NCBI RefSeq assembly: GCF_011326735.1
Contig: NZ_JAANCN010000001.1
Coordinates: 434,001-498,000 of the forward strand
Reading direction: 5' to 3'
Length of the DNA stretch: 64,000 bases
Source: Phycicoccus endophyticus
GTDB lineage: Bacteria > Actinomycetota > Actinomycetes > Actinomycetales > Dermatophilaceae
Shown here: piece by piece, positions 22,671 through 33,730 of the stretch
How positions within the stretch are numbered: the stretch's first letter is position 1
Layout of the letters: each line of letters begins with the position of its first letter
Translations under genes and position numbers: made by a program
Notes under the pieces: generated by a model
Told to the model about the DNA's origin: nothing
What the model saw: only the letters and a program-made list of their open reading frames with translations
Database searches by the model: none

Positions 22671-25669
22671 TCCTGCACCGGCTCGAGCTGCAGGCCTTCG
22701 GGCCGTTCGCCGAGCGTGCCGTCGTCGACCTCGATGCCGCCTCTGCCGCCGGTCTCTTCCTGGTCCACGGCCCGACCGGGTCGGGCAAGACGAGCCTGCT
22801 CGACGCCATCTGCTTCGCCCTGTACGCCGACGTCCCGGGCTCGCGCTCGCGCCGGGGGCTGCGCTCGGACCACGCCTCGCCCGAGACGCCTCCCGAGGTC
22901 GTCCTCGAGCTCACCGTCTCCGGGCGTCGGCTGCGGCTGACCCGCTCCCCCGAGTGGCAGCGCCCCAAGCGCCGGGGGACCGGCACGACCCGGGTGCCGG
23001 CGGCCGTCGTCCTCGAGGAGCGGCGTGGGAGTGGCTGGGAGGCCGTGAGCACCCGGCACGACGAGGTGGCCGACGTCGTCGCCGACCTGCTCGGGATGGG
23101 GATGCAGCAGTTCGCCACCGTCGTCCTCCTCCCCCAGGGCGAGTTCGCGACCTTCCTACGGGCCGAGCCCGAGGCCCGCCGTGAGCTGCTCCAGAGACTG
23201 TTCGACATCGGGGTCTTCAGCGACGTCGAACAGTGGCTGGCCGACACCCGGCGGGAGACCGTGGCGGCGCTGGAGGCGGCGGGCGCCGAGCTCGAGCACG
23301 ACCTGCTCCGGCTCGCCGACGCGCTCGAGGCCCTCGCCACGGCCGATCCCGAGCTCGTGGTGGGCGACCCGGCGCCGGAGATGCTTCCTCGACGGCTGGC
23401 CGAGATCGCCACCCGGCTCGGCGACCGGGTCACCGCGTCGGTCACCGAGCTCGACGCACTCGAGGCGACCGAGGCCGCGGCCCACCAGGCTCTGGCCACC
23501 GGCCGCGAGCTGCTCGGCCATCGTCGGCGCGGCGAGCAGGCCACCGCCGCCCTCGCCGAGCTGGCCACCGCCGAGCAGGCCCACCGGGAGCGGGCAGCGC
23601 GGCTCGCGGCGTGCGAGCAAGCGGCCGCCCTGCGCGGCCACCTCGCGGCCCTGGAGCGCGCACGCGAGGAGGTGCGCACCGAGGCCGCCGAGGCCGAGTC
23701 CCGGCGGGCGGCCGCCACCGCCCTCGGGGTCGACCCCTGCGGTGACGAGCCTGCGGTGCTCGCCGAGCGGGCGGGCTCGCTCGACGACGCGGCCGGCGAG
23801 GTCGACCGGCTCACGCTCACCGCCCGAGAGCTCGCCACCTCGCTCGAGGGCCTCCTCACTCGGCGCGACCGGCTCGAGGCGCAGCAGGCAGGGCTCGCCG
23901 AGGAGCTGCCCGCCGCCCGCTCCGCCGCGGAGCAGGCCGGAGAGACCGCCACCGCGGTCGCCGCCGAGGCCGCCCGCGCCACCGACCTCGCCGCCGCCGT
24001 CGAGGAGGTCGAGCACCGCCTGGGCCTGCTCGCCGAGGCCGACGCCGACGCCGCCCGGGCCGCCGCCCTCGAGCCCGCCCTCCTCGCCGGCCGGGAGCGG
24101 CTCTCCGGGCTGCTCGGGCAGCTGATCGAGCTGCAGCACAGGCGGCTCGAGGGCATGGCCGCCGAGCTCGCCGACCGGCTCGAGCCCGGCACGCCCTGCC
24201 CGGTCTGCGGGGCCGCCGAGCATCCCGACCCCGCGGTCGCCGCCGACCCGGTCTCCCCCGAGCAGCTCGCGGCGGCGCAGGACGCCGTCGAGCACGCTCG
24301 CGTCGAGGTGGACCACACCGAGGGCGCCGTCCGGGACCTGCTCGCCGCCGTCCGTACGCGCGAGGAGGTGCTCGGCGGCGCCACCGGCGAGGGCCTGCGC
24401 GCCCGGCTCGCCGAGCGTCGGGCCGCGCTCGAGGCCGCGCGGGCGGCCGAGCACCACCTCGTCGAGGCCGAGTCCACCCGGGCCCGGCTGCGCGCCGAGG
24501 CCGACCGGGTGACCGCCGCCCACGAGCAGGCCACCAGCACGCTGGAGTCCCTGGGCGAGCAGGTCCGGGCCCTCGGCGAGCAGGCCGAGGACGTCGGCTC
24601 ACGGCTCGCGGCGGCGGTGGCGGCCCACGACGGCTGCCCCTGCGGTGGCAGCGACCCGGCCCGGCACCGCGAGGTGGCCGCCGTGCTGACCGGGCTCGCG
24701 CGGGCCGAGGCCGCGGTCACCGCGGCGCGCTCACGCCTGGCCGGGGCCCAGGACGACCTCGCGGGCGCCCTGGCCGAGGCCGGCTTCCCCGACGCCGACG
24801 CCGCCCGCGACGCGCTGCTGCCCGCGCCCGAGGCCGACCGGCTGCGCGACGCCGTCCTCGGGCACGAGCGCGCGGTCGCCGCGGCCACGGCCGTCCTCGC
24901 CGAGCCCGAGGTCGACGCCGCGCTCGCCGGGCAGGCGCCCGACCTCGAGGCTCTCGCGGCGGCGCACACCGCCGCTCGGCGTCTCGTCCTCGAGGGCTCC
25001 TCGCAGCACGAGGCGCTCACCCGCGCCGCCCGCGCCGTCGACCGGCTGCGCCCTCGGCTCGAAGAGCACTGTCGGGGGCTGGCCGAGCTCACCGGGCGTC
25101 ATGCCCGGGTGCGCGAGCTGGCCGACGCGGTGGGCGGCACCGGCGGCGAGAACACCCTGCGCATGCGCCTGACCTCCTTCGTCCTCGCTGCGCGCCTGGA
25201 GAAGGTCGCGGCCCTGGCCAACGAGCGCCTCGCGGTCATGGGCTCCGGCCGCTACCTCCTCGAGCACAGCGACGACCGGGCCGCCCGGGGTGCGCGCTCC
25301 GGGCTCGGCCTGCGAGTGCTCGACCAGTGGACCGGCCGGGTGCGCGACACCGCCACCCTCTCCGGCGGCGAGTCGTTCATGGCCTCGCTGGCGCTGGCCC
25401 TCGGGCTGGCCGACGCCGTCCGCGAGGAGGCCGGGGGTCTCGACCTCGGCACCCTCTTCGTCGACGAGGGCTTCGGCAGCCTCGACGAGGACAGCCTCGA
25501 CCAGGTGGTCGGGGTGCTCGACGGACTGCGCGAGGGAGGCCGGGCGGTCGGCGTGGTCAGCCACGTCCCCGACCTGCGCGCCCGGATCGGGCACCAGGTC
25601 GTCGTCACCAAGGGGTCCGCGGGCAGCACCGTCGCGGTTCGGGTCGCGGGCGTCACCCCCGCGGCCTGA
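22667..25669 (+). CDS. sbcC: Exonuclease SbcCD, subunit C (Rad50-type SMC ATPase)
   Basis: A 1000-residue SMC-like ATPase. Walker A is GPTGSGKTSLLDAI near residue 38; two long Ala/Glu/Arg-rich coiled-coil arms flank the zinc hook CPVC at residues 511-514; the C-terminal head has the signature LSGGESFMASLALALGLAD and Walker B LFVDEGFGSLDEDSL. It is coupled to sbcD by GTGA and ends only 6 bp from the convergent gcvP stop, so read-through into gcvP antisense is likely. Confidence 0.95.
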   Translation: MILHRLELQAFGPFAERAVVDLDAASAAGLFLVHGPTGSGKTSLLDAICFALYADVPGSRSRRGLRSDHASPETPPEVVLELTVSGRRLRLTRSPEWQRPKRRGTGTTRVPAAVVLEERRGSGWEAVSTRHDEVADVVADLLGMGMQQFATVVLLPQGEFATFLRAEPEARRELLQRLFDIGVFSDVEQWLADTRRETVAALEAAGAELEHDLLRLADALEALATADPELVVGDPAPEMLPRRLAEIATRLGDRVTASVTELDALEATEAAAHQALATGRELLGHRRRGEQATAALAELATAEQAHRERAARLAACEQAAALRGHLAALERAREEVRTEAAEAESRRAAATALGVDPCGDEPAVLAERAGSLDDAAGEVDRLTLTARELATSLEGLLTRRDRLEAQQAGLAEELPAARSAAEQAGETATAVAAEAARATDLAAAVEEVEHRLGLLAEADADAARAAALEPALLAGRERLSGLLGQLIELQHRRLEGMAAELADRLEPGTPCPVCGAAEHPDPAVAADPVSPEQLAAAQDAVEHARVEVDHTEGAVRDLLAAVRTREEVLGGATGEGLRARLAERRAALEAARAAEHHLVEAESTRARLRAEADRVTAAHEQATSTLESLGEQVRALGEQAEDVGSRLAAAVAAHDGCPCGGSDPARHREVAAVLTGLARAEAAVTAARSRLAGAQDDLAGALAEAGFPDADAARDALLPAPEADRLRDAVLGHERAVAAATAVLAEPEVDAALAGQAPDLEALAAAHTAARRLVLEGSSQHEALTRAARAVDRLRPRLEEHCRGLAELTGRHARVRELADAVGGTGGENTLRMRLTSFVLAARLEKVAALANERLAVMGSGRYLLEHSDDRAARGARSGLGLRVLDQWTGRVRDTATLSGGESFMASLALALGLADAVREEAGGLDLGTLFVDEGFGSLDEDSLDQVVGVLDGLREGGRAVGVVSHVPDLRARIGHQVVVTKGSAGSTVAVRVAGVTPAA

Positions 25670-25675
25670 GCGGCC

Positions 25676-28552
<2,877 letters not shown>

Positions 28553-28599
28553 GGAGGGCCTCCAGGGGCAGACGGCAGGGTCGTCCTCCCCCTCTGTCG

Positions 28600-28718
28600 G
28601 GCGCGCTCCTCCAGAGGTGCCTGCACCGTGCGGTCCCTGGTGCCTGAGAGGTTCTGGGGAGTGTTGCCCCTTCGGCGCCCCGGCACGGATGCCGGGGACT
28701 CTCCCGCGCGGTATGGGC
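28600..28718 (-). promoter_or_regulatory. Glycine riboswitch upstream of gcvP
   Basis: Read on the minus strand, the leader shows the conserved core of the glycine aptamer: GGGAGAG near 28708, GCGCCGAAGGGGCAAC around 28675, CTCTCAGGCA at 28650-28641 and GGACCG at 28636-28631. Only one full aptamer is seen. A downstream CCTCTG/CAGAGG stem (28617-28612 with 28596-28591) may be the ghost-aptamer or expression platform. A TAGGTT box at 28734-28729 is a likely -10. Glycine should switch on gcvP. Confidence 0.88.
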
Positions 28719-28766
28719 GGCGAGGGCCAACCTACCACCGGGACCGGGCCGCGCCCGGGACGCGGA

Positions 28767-29348
28767 TCAGGCCAGCCGGGCGGCCCGACGGGCGCCGAGC
28801 TCGTCCCCGGGCTGGAGCGCCTCGGCGCCGCCCTCGTCGGCGGCGCGCTCGCTCGGCAGGTCCGAGAGGGTCCCCTCGACCTCGCGCCAGACCTTGCCGA
28901 CGGCGATGCCGAAGACGCCCTGGCCGCCCTGGAGGAGGTCGATGACCTCGTCGCTCGAGGTGCACTCGTACACCGAGGCCCCGTCGCTCATCAGGGTGAT
29001 GCCCGCGAGGTCCTCGACCCCGCGCTCGCGCAGCACCTGGACGGCGCCGCGGATCTGCTGGAGGGAGACCCCGGTGTCGAGCAGCCGCTTGACCACCTTG
29101 AGCGCGAGGATGTCGCGGAACCCGTACAGCCGCTGGGTGCCCGAGCCCCCTGCCGCGCGGACCGACGGCTCGACGAGCCCGGTGCGCGCCCAGTAGTCCA
29201 GCTGGCGGTAGGTGATGCCGGCCGCCTTGCAGGCGGTCGGGCCGCGGTAGCCCACCTCGTCGTCGAGCTCGGGGAGGTCGTCGGCGAACAGCATTCCCTG
29301 CGCGGCGACGGGGGTGGTGCCCTGCCGCGCGTGTTCGGTGGAGCCCAC
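28767..29348 (-). CDS. resR: MerR-family regulator, ResR (Rv1830) type
   Basis: A 193-residue MerR-family regulator. The winged helix spans about residues 35-105 ([25 protein letters not shown] at its start, then [20 protein letters not shown]), and is followed by a coiled coil and an acidic tail. Gene order (garA, ftsR, DUF151 gene, this gene, gcvP) matches M. tuberculosis Rv1827-Rv1832, where the homologue Rv1830 is called ResR and affects growth and division. AGGAGG lies just before the GTG at 29348. A well-formed promoter with repeats is found upstream. Confidence 0.85.
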   Translation of the reverse strand: MGSTEHARQGTTPVAAQGMLFADDLPELDDEVGYRGPTACKAAGITYRQLDYWARTGLVEPSVRAAGGSGTQRLYGFRDILALKVVKRLLDTGVSLQQIRGAVQVLRERGVEDLAGITLMSDGASVYECTSSDEVIDLLQGGQGVFGIAVGKVWREVEGTLSDLPSERAADEGGAEALQPGDELGARRAARLA

Positions 29349-29433
29349 GCCTACCTCCTGGTGATGCCGGCTGCTGCGAGCGACTCTACGCCCGCGAATG
29401 ACATCGGCGTCACTCTGCCGGCCACGTCTGTGA

Positions 29434-29470
29434 CGGATGTGACGCTAGGGGCGGATGTGACCAGCGTCAA
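29434..29470 (-). promoter_or_regulatory. Promoter of resR with operator-like direct repeats
   Basis: On the minus strand TTGACG (29470-29465) and TAGCGT (29447-29442) are 17 nt apart, an almost ideal housekeeping promoter. The 10-mer CGGATGTGAC occurs on the plus strand at 29434-29443 and 29452-29461, 18 bp apart, within and beside this promoter. MerR-type autoregulation is a reasonable guess. Confidence 0.65.
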
Positions 29471-29528
29471 CGACCGAGGCCCCGACCGCCCCCGGCGTGT
29501 CGCATCCGGGCGTGTCGGGGACCGGCGC

Positions 29529-30020
29529 TCAGGACTCGGGGTCGGTGTCGAAGTCGTCGGCCGAGACCTGGTCGAGGAACTCCTTGAAGCGCTCCACCTC
29601 GTCGTCCTCGTTCTCGGCCATCTCCACGCCCGCCTCGTCCAGCAGGGTGTCCTCGGCGACGATCTCGGCGCCGGCACGCAGGGCCAGGGCGATGGCGTCC
29701 GAGGAGCGCGAGTCGACGTCGGCTCCCCCGCTGCCGGCGCCGCCGTCGATGGCGAGGACGGCGTGGAAGGCACCGTCGCGCAGGGCGACGATGCGCACCC
29801 GGGTCAGGGTGTGGCCGAGGTCGTCGATGACCGCGCGCAACAGGTCGTGGGTGAGCGGTCGCGGCGGGACGACACCCTGCTGGGCGTACGCGATCGCGGT
29901 GGCCTCCGCGGCACCGATCCAGATCGGCAGATACCGTCCGCCGTCGCGCTCGCGGAGCAGGACGATCGGCTGGTTGTTCGGCATCTCGACGCGGACCCCG
30001 AGGACGTCCATCACCTTCAC
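29529..30020 (-). CDS. DUF151 bifunctional nuclease family protein
   Basis: A 163-residue DUF151 (BFN domain) protein, homologous to M. tuberculosis Rv1829. The domain spans about residues 4-140, with QPIVLLRERDGGRYLPIWIG, AIAYAQQGV and the late SRSSDAIALALR; the tail is very acidic. Plant and bacterial members are reported as bifunctional nucleases, but the mycobacterial role is unclear. The GTG at 30020 is set by a TACGGT box 6 nt upstream; ATG 30011 is the alternative. The neighbours are two MerR regulators. Confidence 0.87.
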   Translation of the reverse strand: MKVMDVLGVRVEMPNNQPIVLLRERDGGRYLPIWIGAAEATAIAYAQQGVVPPRPLTHDLLRAVIDDLGHTLTRVRIVALRDGAFHAVLAIDGGAGSGGADVDSRSSDAIALALRAGAEIVAEDTLLDEAGVEMAENEDDEVERFKEFLDQVSADDFDTDPES

Positions 30021-30026
30021 ACCGTC

Positions 30027-30032
30027 ACCGTA
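30027..30032 (-). promoter_or_regulatory. -10 box of the DUF151 gene, leaderless type
   Basis: TACGGT on the minus strand ends 6 nt before the GTG at 30020. Confidence 0.5.
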
Positions 30033-30069
30033 CCCCGCGGGCCTGGCGCGCGAGGATGGCGACCCGACC

Positions 30070-30750
30070 TCACTCCGGTCGCTCGAGAGCACTGCGCAAC
30101 AGGGCCGCGTGCAGTGCCAGGAGGAGCCGGGCGACCTCCTCGGTGGCCCGCTCGGCGTCCTCCCCCCGGCGCGGCCCGAGCACCTGCTCGGCGAGCCCGA
30201 GCTCACGGTCCACGGCCACCCGGACCGCCCGCAGATGGCGCGCCTCGAGCCCGAACCCGGCAAGGCCGGCGGCGGCCCGGGCGGCCCGCAGGGCCTGCAC
30301 GTCGAAGCCGCCGTCGCCGCCGGGCGCGAGCAGGCCGTGCTCGACGAGCTCGGCCACGGCCGCGGGCTCCAGGCCGCTCGCCCGGCCCAGCTCGGCTGCG
30401 GTGACCCGCAGCGCCTGACCGGCGCGGACCGCCGCGGCGTCGGGCAGGTCCGGGTCCGGCCCGGCCTCCGGCACCCACGGCGGGTGGTCCGGCCCGCCCG
30501 GCTCCAGCCCCCGGTCAGCGGCAGCGAGGGCCTCCTTGATGACCCGCAGCGGCCAGAAGTGGTCGCGCTGGGCGCGCAGGACGTAGCGCAGCCGCTCGAC
30601 GTCGTCCGGGCCGTAGCGGCGGTAGCCGGAGGGGGCCCGCTCGGGCGTGAGCAGCCCCTCGGCCTCGAGGAAGCGGATCTTGGAGATGGTGACGTCCGGG
30701 AACTCCTCGACGAGCTCGCGGACCACCGCCCCGATCGTGCGGGCAGGCAC
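30070..30750 (-). CDS. ftsR: MerR-family cell-division regulator, FtsR (Rv1828) type
   Basis: A 226-residue MerR-like regulator. The N-terminal winged helix shows IGAVVRELVEEFPDVTISKIRFLEAEGLL then APSGYRRYGPDDVERL, and a helical C-terminal part follows. Homologues are M. tuberculosis Rv1828 and corynebacterial FtsR, an activator of ftsZ. The start is a GTG at 30750, 12 bp after the garA stop. It lies between garA and the DUF151 gene, as in mycobacteria. Confidence 0.86.
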   Translation of the reverse strand: MPARTIGAVVRELVEEFPDVTISKIRFLEAEGLLTPERAPSGYRRYGPDDVERLRYVLRAQRDHFWPLRVIKEALAAADRGLEPGGPDHPPWVPEAGPDPDLPDAAAVRAGQALRVTAAELGRASGLEPAAVAELVEHGLLAPGGDGGFDVQALRAARAAAGLAGFGLEARHLRAVRVAVDRELGLAEQVLGPRRGEDAERATEEVARLLLALHAALLRSALERPE

Positions 30751-30762
30751 CCCCGCGCCCGC

Positions 30763-31230
30763 TCAGTCCTCGGCGCTGGCGTAGAAGACGAGCCGGAACT
30801 TGCCGATCTGCACCTCGTCGCCCGTCGAGAGGCTCGCCTCGTCGACGAGGTCCCGGTTGACGTAGGTGCCGTTGAGCGAACCGACGTCCTCGACGACGAA
30901 CGTCCCGGCCGAACGGCGGAAGACGGCGTGCTTGCGCGAGACGGTGACGTCGTCGAGGAAGATGTCGCTGTCCGGGTGCCGGCCCGCCATCACCTCGTCG
31001 TCGTCGAGCAGGAAGCGGGCGCCGGTGTTCGGGCCGCGCAGGACGACGAGCAGCGCCGTCCCGGGCCGCAGGGCCTCGACGGTGGACAGATCAGCCTTGG
31101 TCAGGACGTGCTCGGCCTCGCCCTGGGGCTCGCTGCGGGTACCGCCCTCGACGGCCTGCAGCCGCATCGTCGTGGGGTCGGGCGCAGGCTGCTGCTCCTC
31201 GCCGCGCTCGTCGCCAGTCATCTGCTCCAT
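30763..31230 (-). CDS. garA: FHA-domain regulator GarA/OdhI
   Basis: A 155-residue protein with a C-terminal FHA domain (about residues 60-145: AGRHPDSDIFLDDVTVSRKHA, then DVGSLNGTYVNR and GDEVQIGKFRLVF), nearly identical in pattern to GarA/OdhI, which controls 2-oxoglutarate metabolism. The usual N-terminal phosphorylation motif ETTS is not seen; PDPTTMRLQ near residue 19 is the only similar stretch. Starts at ATG 31230 or ATG 31221 are both possible, with GAAGGG upstream. A TAGGGT box at 31266-31261 is a likely -10. Confidence 0.9.
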   Translation of the reverse strand: MEQMTGDERGEEQQPAPDPTTMRLQAVEGGTRSEPQGEAEHVLTKADLSTVEALRPGTALLVVLRGPNTGARFLLDDDEVMAGRHPDSDIFLDDVTVSRKHAVFRRSAGTFVVEDVGSLNGTYVNRDLVDEASLSTGDEVQIGKFRLVFYASAED

Positions 31231-31319
31231 CACCCTTCGTCGTGACCTGCCGCCCACGCCACCCTAGATCACCGGGGCACCGCAGGCCCACCCCCTGCCG
31301 GGCGCTTCCCGCGCCCCGG

Positions 31320-31706
31320 TCAGGACAGCTGGGAGGTGTAGGCCTCGACGTCGAGGAGCGCCTCGACGTCCTCGGCCGTGGTCGGGCGCAGCTCGTACAT
31401 CCAGCCCTCGCCGTACGGGTCGCTGTTGACCAGCTCGGGCGTGGCGTCCAGCGCGCTGTTGACCGCCGTCACCTCACCGCTCACCGGGGCGTAGAGGTCG
31501 CTCACCGACTTCGTCGACTCGACCTCGCCGCAGGTGTCGCCGGCGGTGACCGCATCCCCGACCGCCGGGAGGGTGACGTAGACGACGTCCCCGAGGGCCT
31601 CCTGGGCGAAGGCGGTGATCCCGACCCGCACCGTGTCGCCGTCCGGGCGCACCCACTCGTGCTCGGCGGTGTAGCGCAGGCCGGAGGGGTACTCGAGGTC
31701 GCTCAT
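31320..31706 (-). CDS. gcvH: Glycine cleavage system H protein
   Basis: The 128-residue lipoyl carrier that shuttles the aminomethyl group from GcvP. The lipoyl lysine is in EVESTKSVSDLYAPVSGEV, near residue 65. The length is that of the family. AGGAG lies 5-6 nt before the ATG. It sits between the DUF881 genes and garA, as in M. tuberculosis Rv1826, and about 3 kb from gcvP. Confidence 0.95.
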   Translation of the reverse strand: MSDLEYPSGLRYTAEHEWVRPDGDTVRVGITAFAQEALGDVVYVTLPAVGDAVTAGDTCGEVESTKSVSDLYAPVSGEVTAVNSALDATPELVNSDPYGEGWMYELRPTTAEDVEALLDVEAYTSQLS

Positions 31707-31737
31707 GACTCTCCTGTCTCGGGGACGCGCGGTGGCG

Positions 31738-32505
31738 TCAGGGGGTGCTCGTCGGTACCGGTTGAGCGTACTGAGGCGTGGTGACGCTGAGCAACGCGTC
31801 GACGTCGACCCGCTCGCGGATGTCGACCGTCGCCTCGGCGCCGACCCGGCGGACGGTGGCCGTCACCCCGCCGGGGATCTGCATCGCGCCGGCGAGGGTG
31901 TCGGAGTCGCCGATGGCGCGCACGACGTACGGAGGGCTGACCTCCGTGCCGGAGACCGAGATGCCCTCGTCGGTGTCGGCGAACCACGTCGAGGCCGCCA
32001 CCCGCACGTCGCCGACCTGGATGGCCTCGGCGCCGGCGTCCCGCAGCTCCTGGATCGCGTCGAGCAGAAGGATCTGACCGACCGCGTGCTCCGGGTCGGC
32101 GATGCGCAGCACGATGCCGGGGCCGGTGGCCGGCTCGGTCCCGGCGAGGATGCCGAGGGCGTCGAGCCGCTCCTGGGCCGCGCGCTGGGCCTCCTCCTCA
32201 CCTGTCGTCCGGCTCTCGAGCAGCTCGAGGGAGGACTGCAGGTCCCGCACCTCCTGCGAGAGACGGTCGCCGTCCTGGTCGACGTCGGCGAAGATCCGCA
32301 CGAGCTCGTCCTCGCGCAGGTTCTCCAGCCCCTGGATCGAGGTCTGGCGCACCTGCGCGATGATCGCGAAGCCGAGTGCCGCGGCGAGCAGCATGGCCAG
32401 CAGGTTCGACCTGCTCGGCCGCGGGGCGCCCGCACGCCGCAGCCGGGCCCACGCGTGGCGGGCGTCGGTCGGGGGGTTCGTGCTCGCGCGCTCCGGCTGG
32501 CTCAT
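31738..32505 (-). CDS. DUF881 membrane-anchored protein (second copy)
   Basis: A 255-residue DUF881 protein with one N-terminal membrane segment (about residues 33-52, NLLAMLLAAALGFAIIAQV), a coiled coil (about 60-105) and an external alpha/beta domain (GPGIVLRIADPEHA, AIQVGDVRVAASTWF). Its role is unknown; related proteins flank sbp in most actinobacteria. The ATG overlaps the sbp stop (ATGA). The two DUF881 copies in this unit are about as divergent as the two in M. tuberculosis (Rv1823 and Rv1825). Confidence 0.87.
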   Translation of the reverse strand: MSQPERASTNPPTDARHAWARLRRAGAPRPSRSNLLAMLLAAALGFAIIAQVRQTSIQGLENLREDELVRIFADVDQDGDRLSQEVRDLQSSLELLESRTTGEEEAQRAAQERLDALGILAGTEPATGPGIVLRIADPEHAVGQILLLDAIQELRDAGAEAIQVGDVRVAASTWFADTDEGISVSGTEVSPPYVVRAIGDSDTLAGAMQIPGGVTATVRRVGAEATVDIRERVDVDALLSVTTPQYAQPVPTSTP

Positions 32506-32834
32506 GCGTCGAAGAGGTGGCGGCGGATGGAGGCGACGTTGGAGAAGATCCGCACGCCGAGGACGACGACGACGCCGGTGGACAGCTGGCTGCCGACCCC
32601 GAGCTTGTCGCCGAGGAAGACGATGAACGCGGCGACGACGACGTTGGAGAGGAAGGAGACGACGAACACCTTGTCGCTGAAGATGCCGTCGAGGATCGCC
32701 CGGACCGCGCCGAAGACCGCGTCGAGGGCCGCGATGACGGCGATCGGCAGGTAGGGCTGGAGCCACACCGGCACCGCGGGCTGCAGCAGCAGCCCGACGA
32801 CGATGCCGAGGGCGAGTCCGATGGCAGGGATCAC
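32502..32834 (-). CDS. sbp: Small basic membrane protein Sbp (DUF1290)
   Basis: A 110-residue protein with three hydrophobic segments (IPAIGLALGIVVGLLL, YLPIAVIAALDAVFGAVRAIL, then VVSFLSNVVVAAFIVFLGDKLGV), the Sbp/DUF1290 family. The tail RIFSNVASIRRHLF is typical. Function is not known; it is found with DUF881 genes and, in Bacillus, near division genes. The GTG start overlaps the upstream stop as GTGA and its stop overlaps the next start as ATGA. It lies between two DUF881 genes, matching Rv1824. Confidence 0.88.
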   Translation of the reverse strand: MIPAIGLALGIVVGLLLQPAVPVWLQPYLPIAVIAALDAVFGAVRAILDGIFSDKVFVVSFLSNVVVAAFIVFLGDKLGVGSQLSTGVVVVLGVRIFSNVASIRRHLFDA

Positions 32835-33730
32835 GACGAGGGGTCCTCCGGGTCGCTGGTCGCCCCGCTCGTCGGGGACACCCCAGTATCCAACGGCGTC
32901 GCGTAGCGGGTCGTCAGGCCGACGGCGGCGGGCACGCGCAGGTCGTCGGAGACCTCGGTGTCGGCCCGGATGCCGAAGTTGCTGTGCAGGGCCGAGACGT
33001 AGCTGCCGCCGACGCCGTCGGCGAACCGCCCCGGCAGCTCCTGGGGGTCCCCGAGGGCGGTGACGACGTAGGGCCGGGCCAGGGGTCGGTAGTCGACGAT
33101 GAGCGCCGACCCGGCGAACCGGATGGCCGAGACCGAGGTCAGCCGGTTCCCGTTGATGCTCACCGCCTCGGCACCCGACTGCCACAGGGCGTTGACGACG
33201 TACTGCAGGTCGCGGGCGAGGATCCGCTGCTCGTCGGCCTGGTCGCTCGTCGTGGCGTCGGCGCTGTCGGCCTCCGGGGAGTCGTCGAGGGTGAGCACGA
33301 GGCCCGGGCCGGTGAGGGGCACGGCGCCGACGGCCTCGGAGATCTCCTGGCTGCGGGTGGTGTCCGCGCCCACGGACGCCAGCTGCTCGGCCTCGAGCGC
33401 CGCCACCTGCGCCTGCAGGCGCTGGGCCTGGGCGGTCAGCCGGTCGGCCTGGGCCCGTCCCGCCTCGATCTCGCGCACGAGGTCCTTCCGGGCGGTGCTG
33501 CGCGGCGTGTTGCTCGCGGTGAGGTTGGCGGCGGCCACGCCCACCGCGAGCCCCATGACGAGCGTCGCGAGCAGCAGCCGGGGCGCGCGCAGCGACGTCG
33601 AGCGAGGCAGGCCCGCCGCGGCCCGGCGGTCCGCGGCCGCCTGGTAGCCGGGGTCCAGCGGTCGCTCGAGCATCGTGCGGATCAGCGTCATCGACGCGTC
33701 GGGGCGTCGACCTCCCGACGCGGCCGTCAT
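32831..33730 (-). CDS. DUF881 membrane-anchored protein (first copy)
   Basis: A 299-residue DUF881 protein. A membrane segment at about residues 50-68 (LLLATLVMGLAVGVAAANL) is followed by a coiled coil (about 80-120) and the external domain (GPGLVLTLDDS, AVSINGNRLTSVSAIRF, RPYVVTALGDP). The ATG overlaps the pgsA stop as ATGA and its stop overlaps sbp as GTGA, so pgsA, DUF881, sbp and DUF881 form a tightly coupled unit. The role is unknown. Confidence 0.87.
   Translation of the reverse strand: MTAASGGRRPDASMTLIRTMLERPLDPGYQAAADRRAAAGLPRSTSLRAPRLLLATLVMGLAVGVAAANLTASNTPRSTARKDLVREIEAGRAQADRLTAQAQRLQAQVAALEAEQLASVGADTTRSQEISEAVGAVPLTGPGLVLTLDDSPEADSADATTSDQADEQRILARDLQYVVNALWQSGAEAVSINGNRLTSVSAIRFAGSALIVDYRPLARPYVVTALGDPQELPGRFADGVGGSYVSALHSNFGIRADTEVSDDLRVPAAVGLTTRYATPLDTGVSPTSGATSDPEDPSS

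Noticed and set aside
22594-25092. 832-codon minus-strand frame opposite sbcC
   Set aside because: Ser/Ala/Arg-only product caused by the Ala/Glu codons of the sbcC coiled coils.
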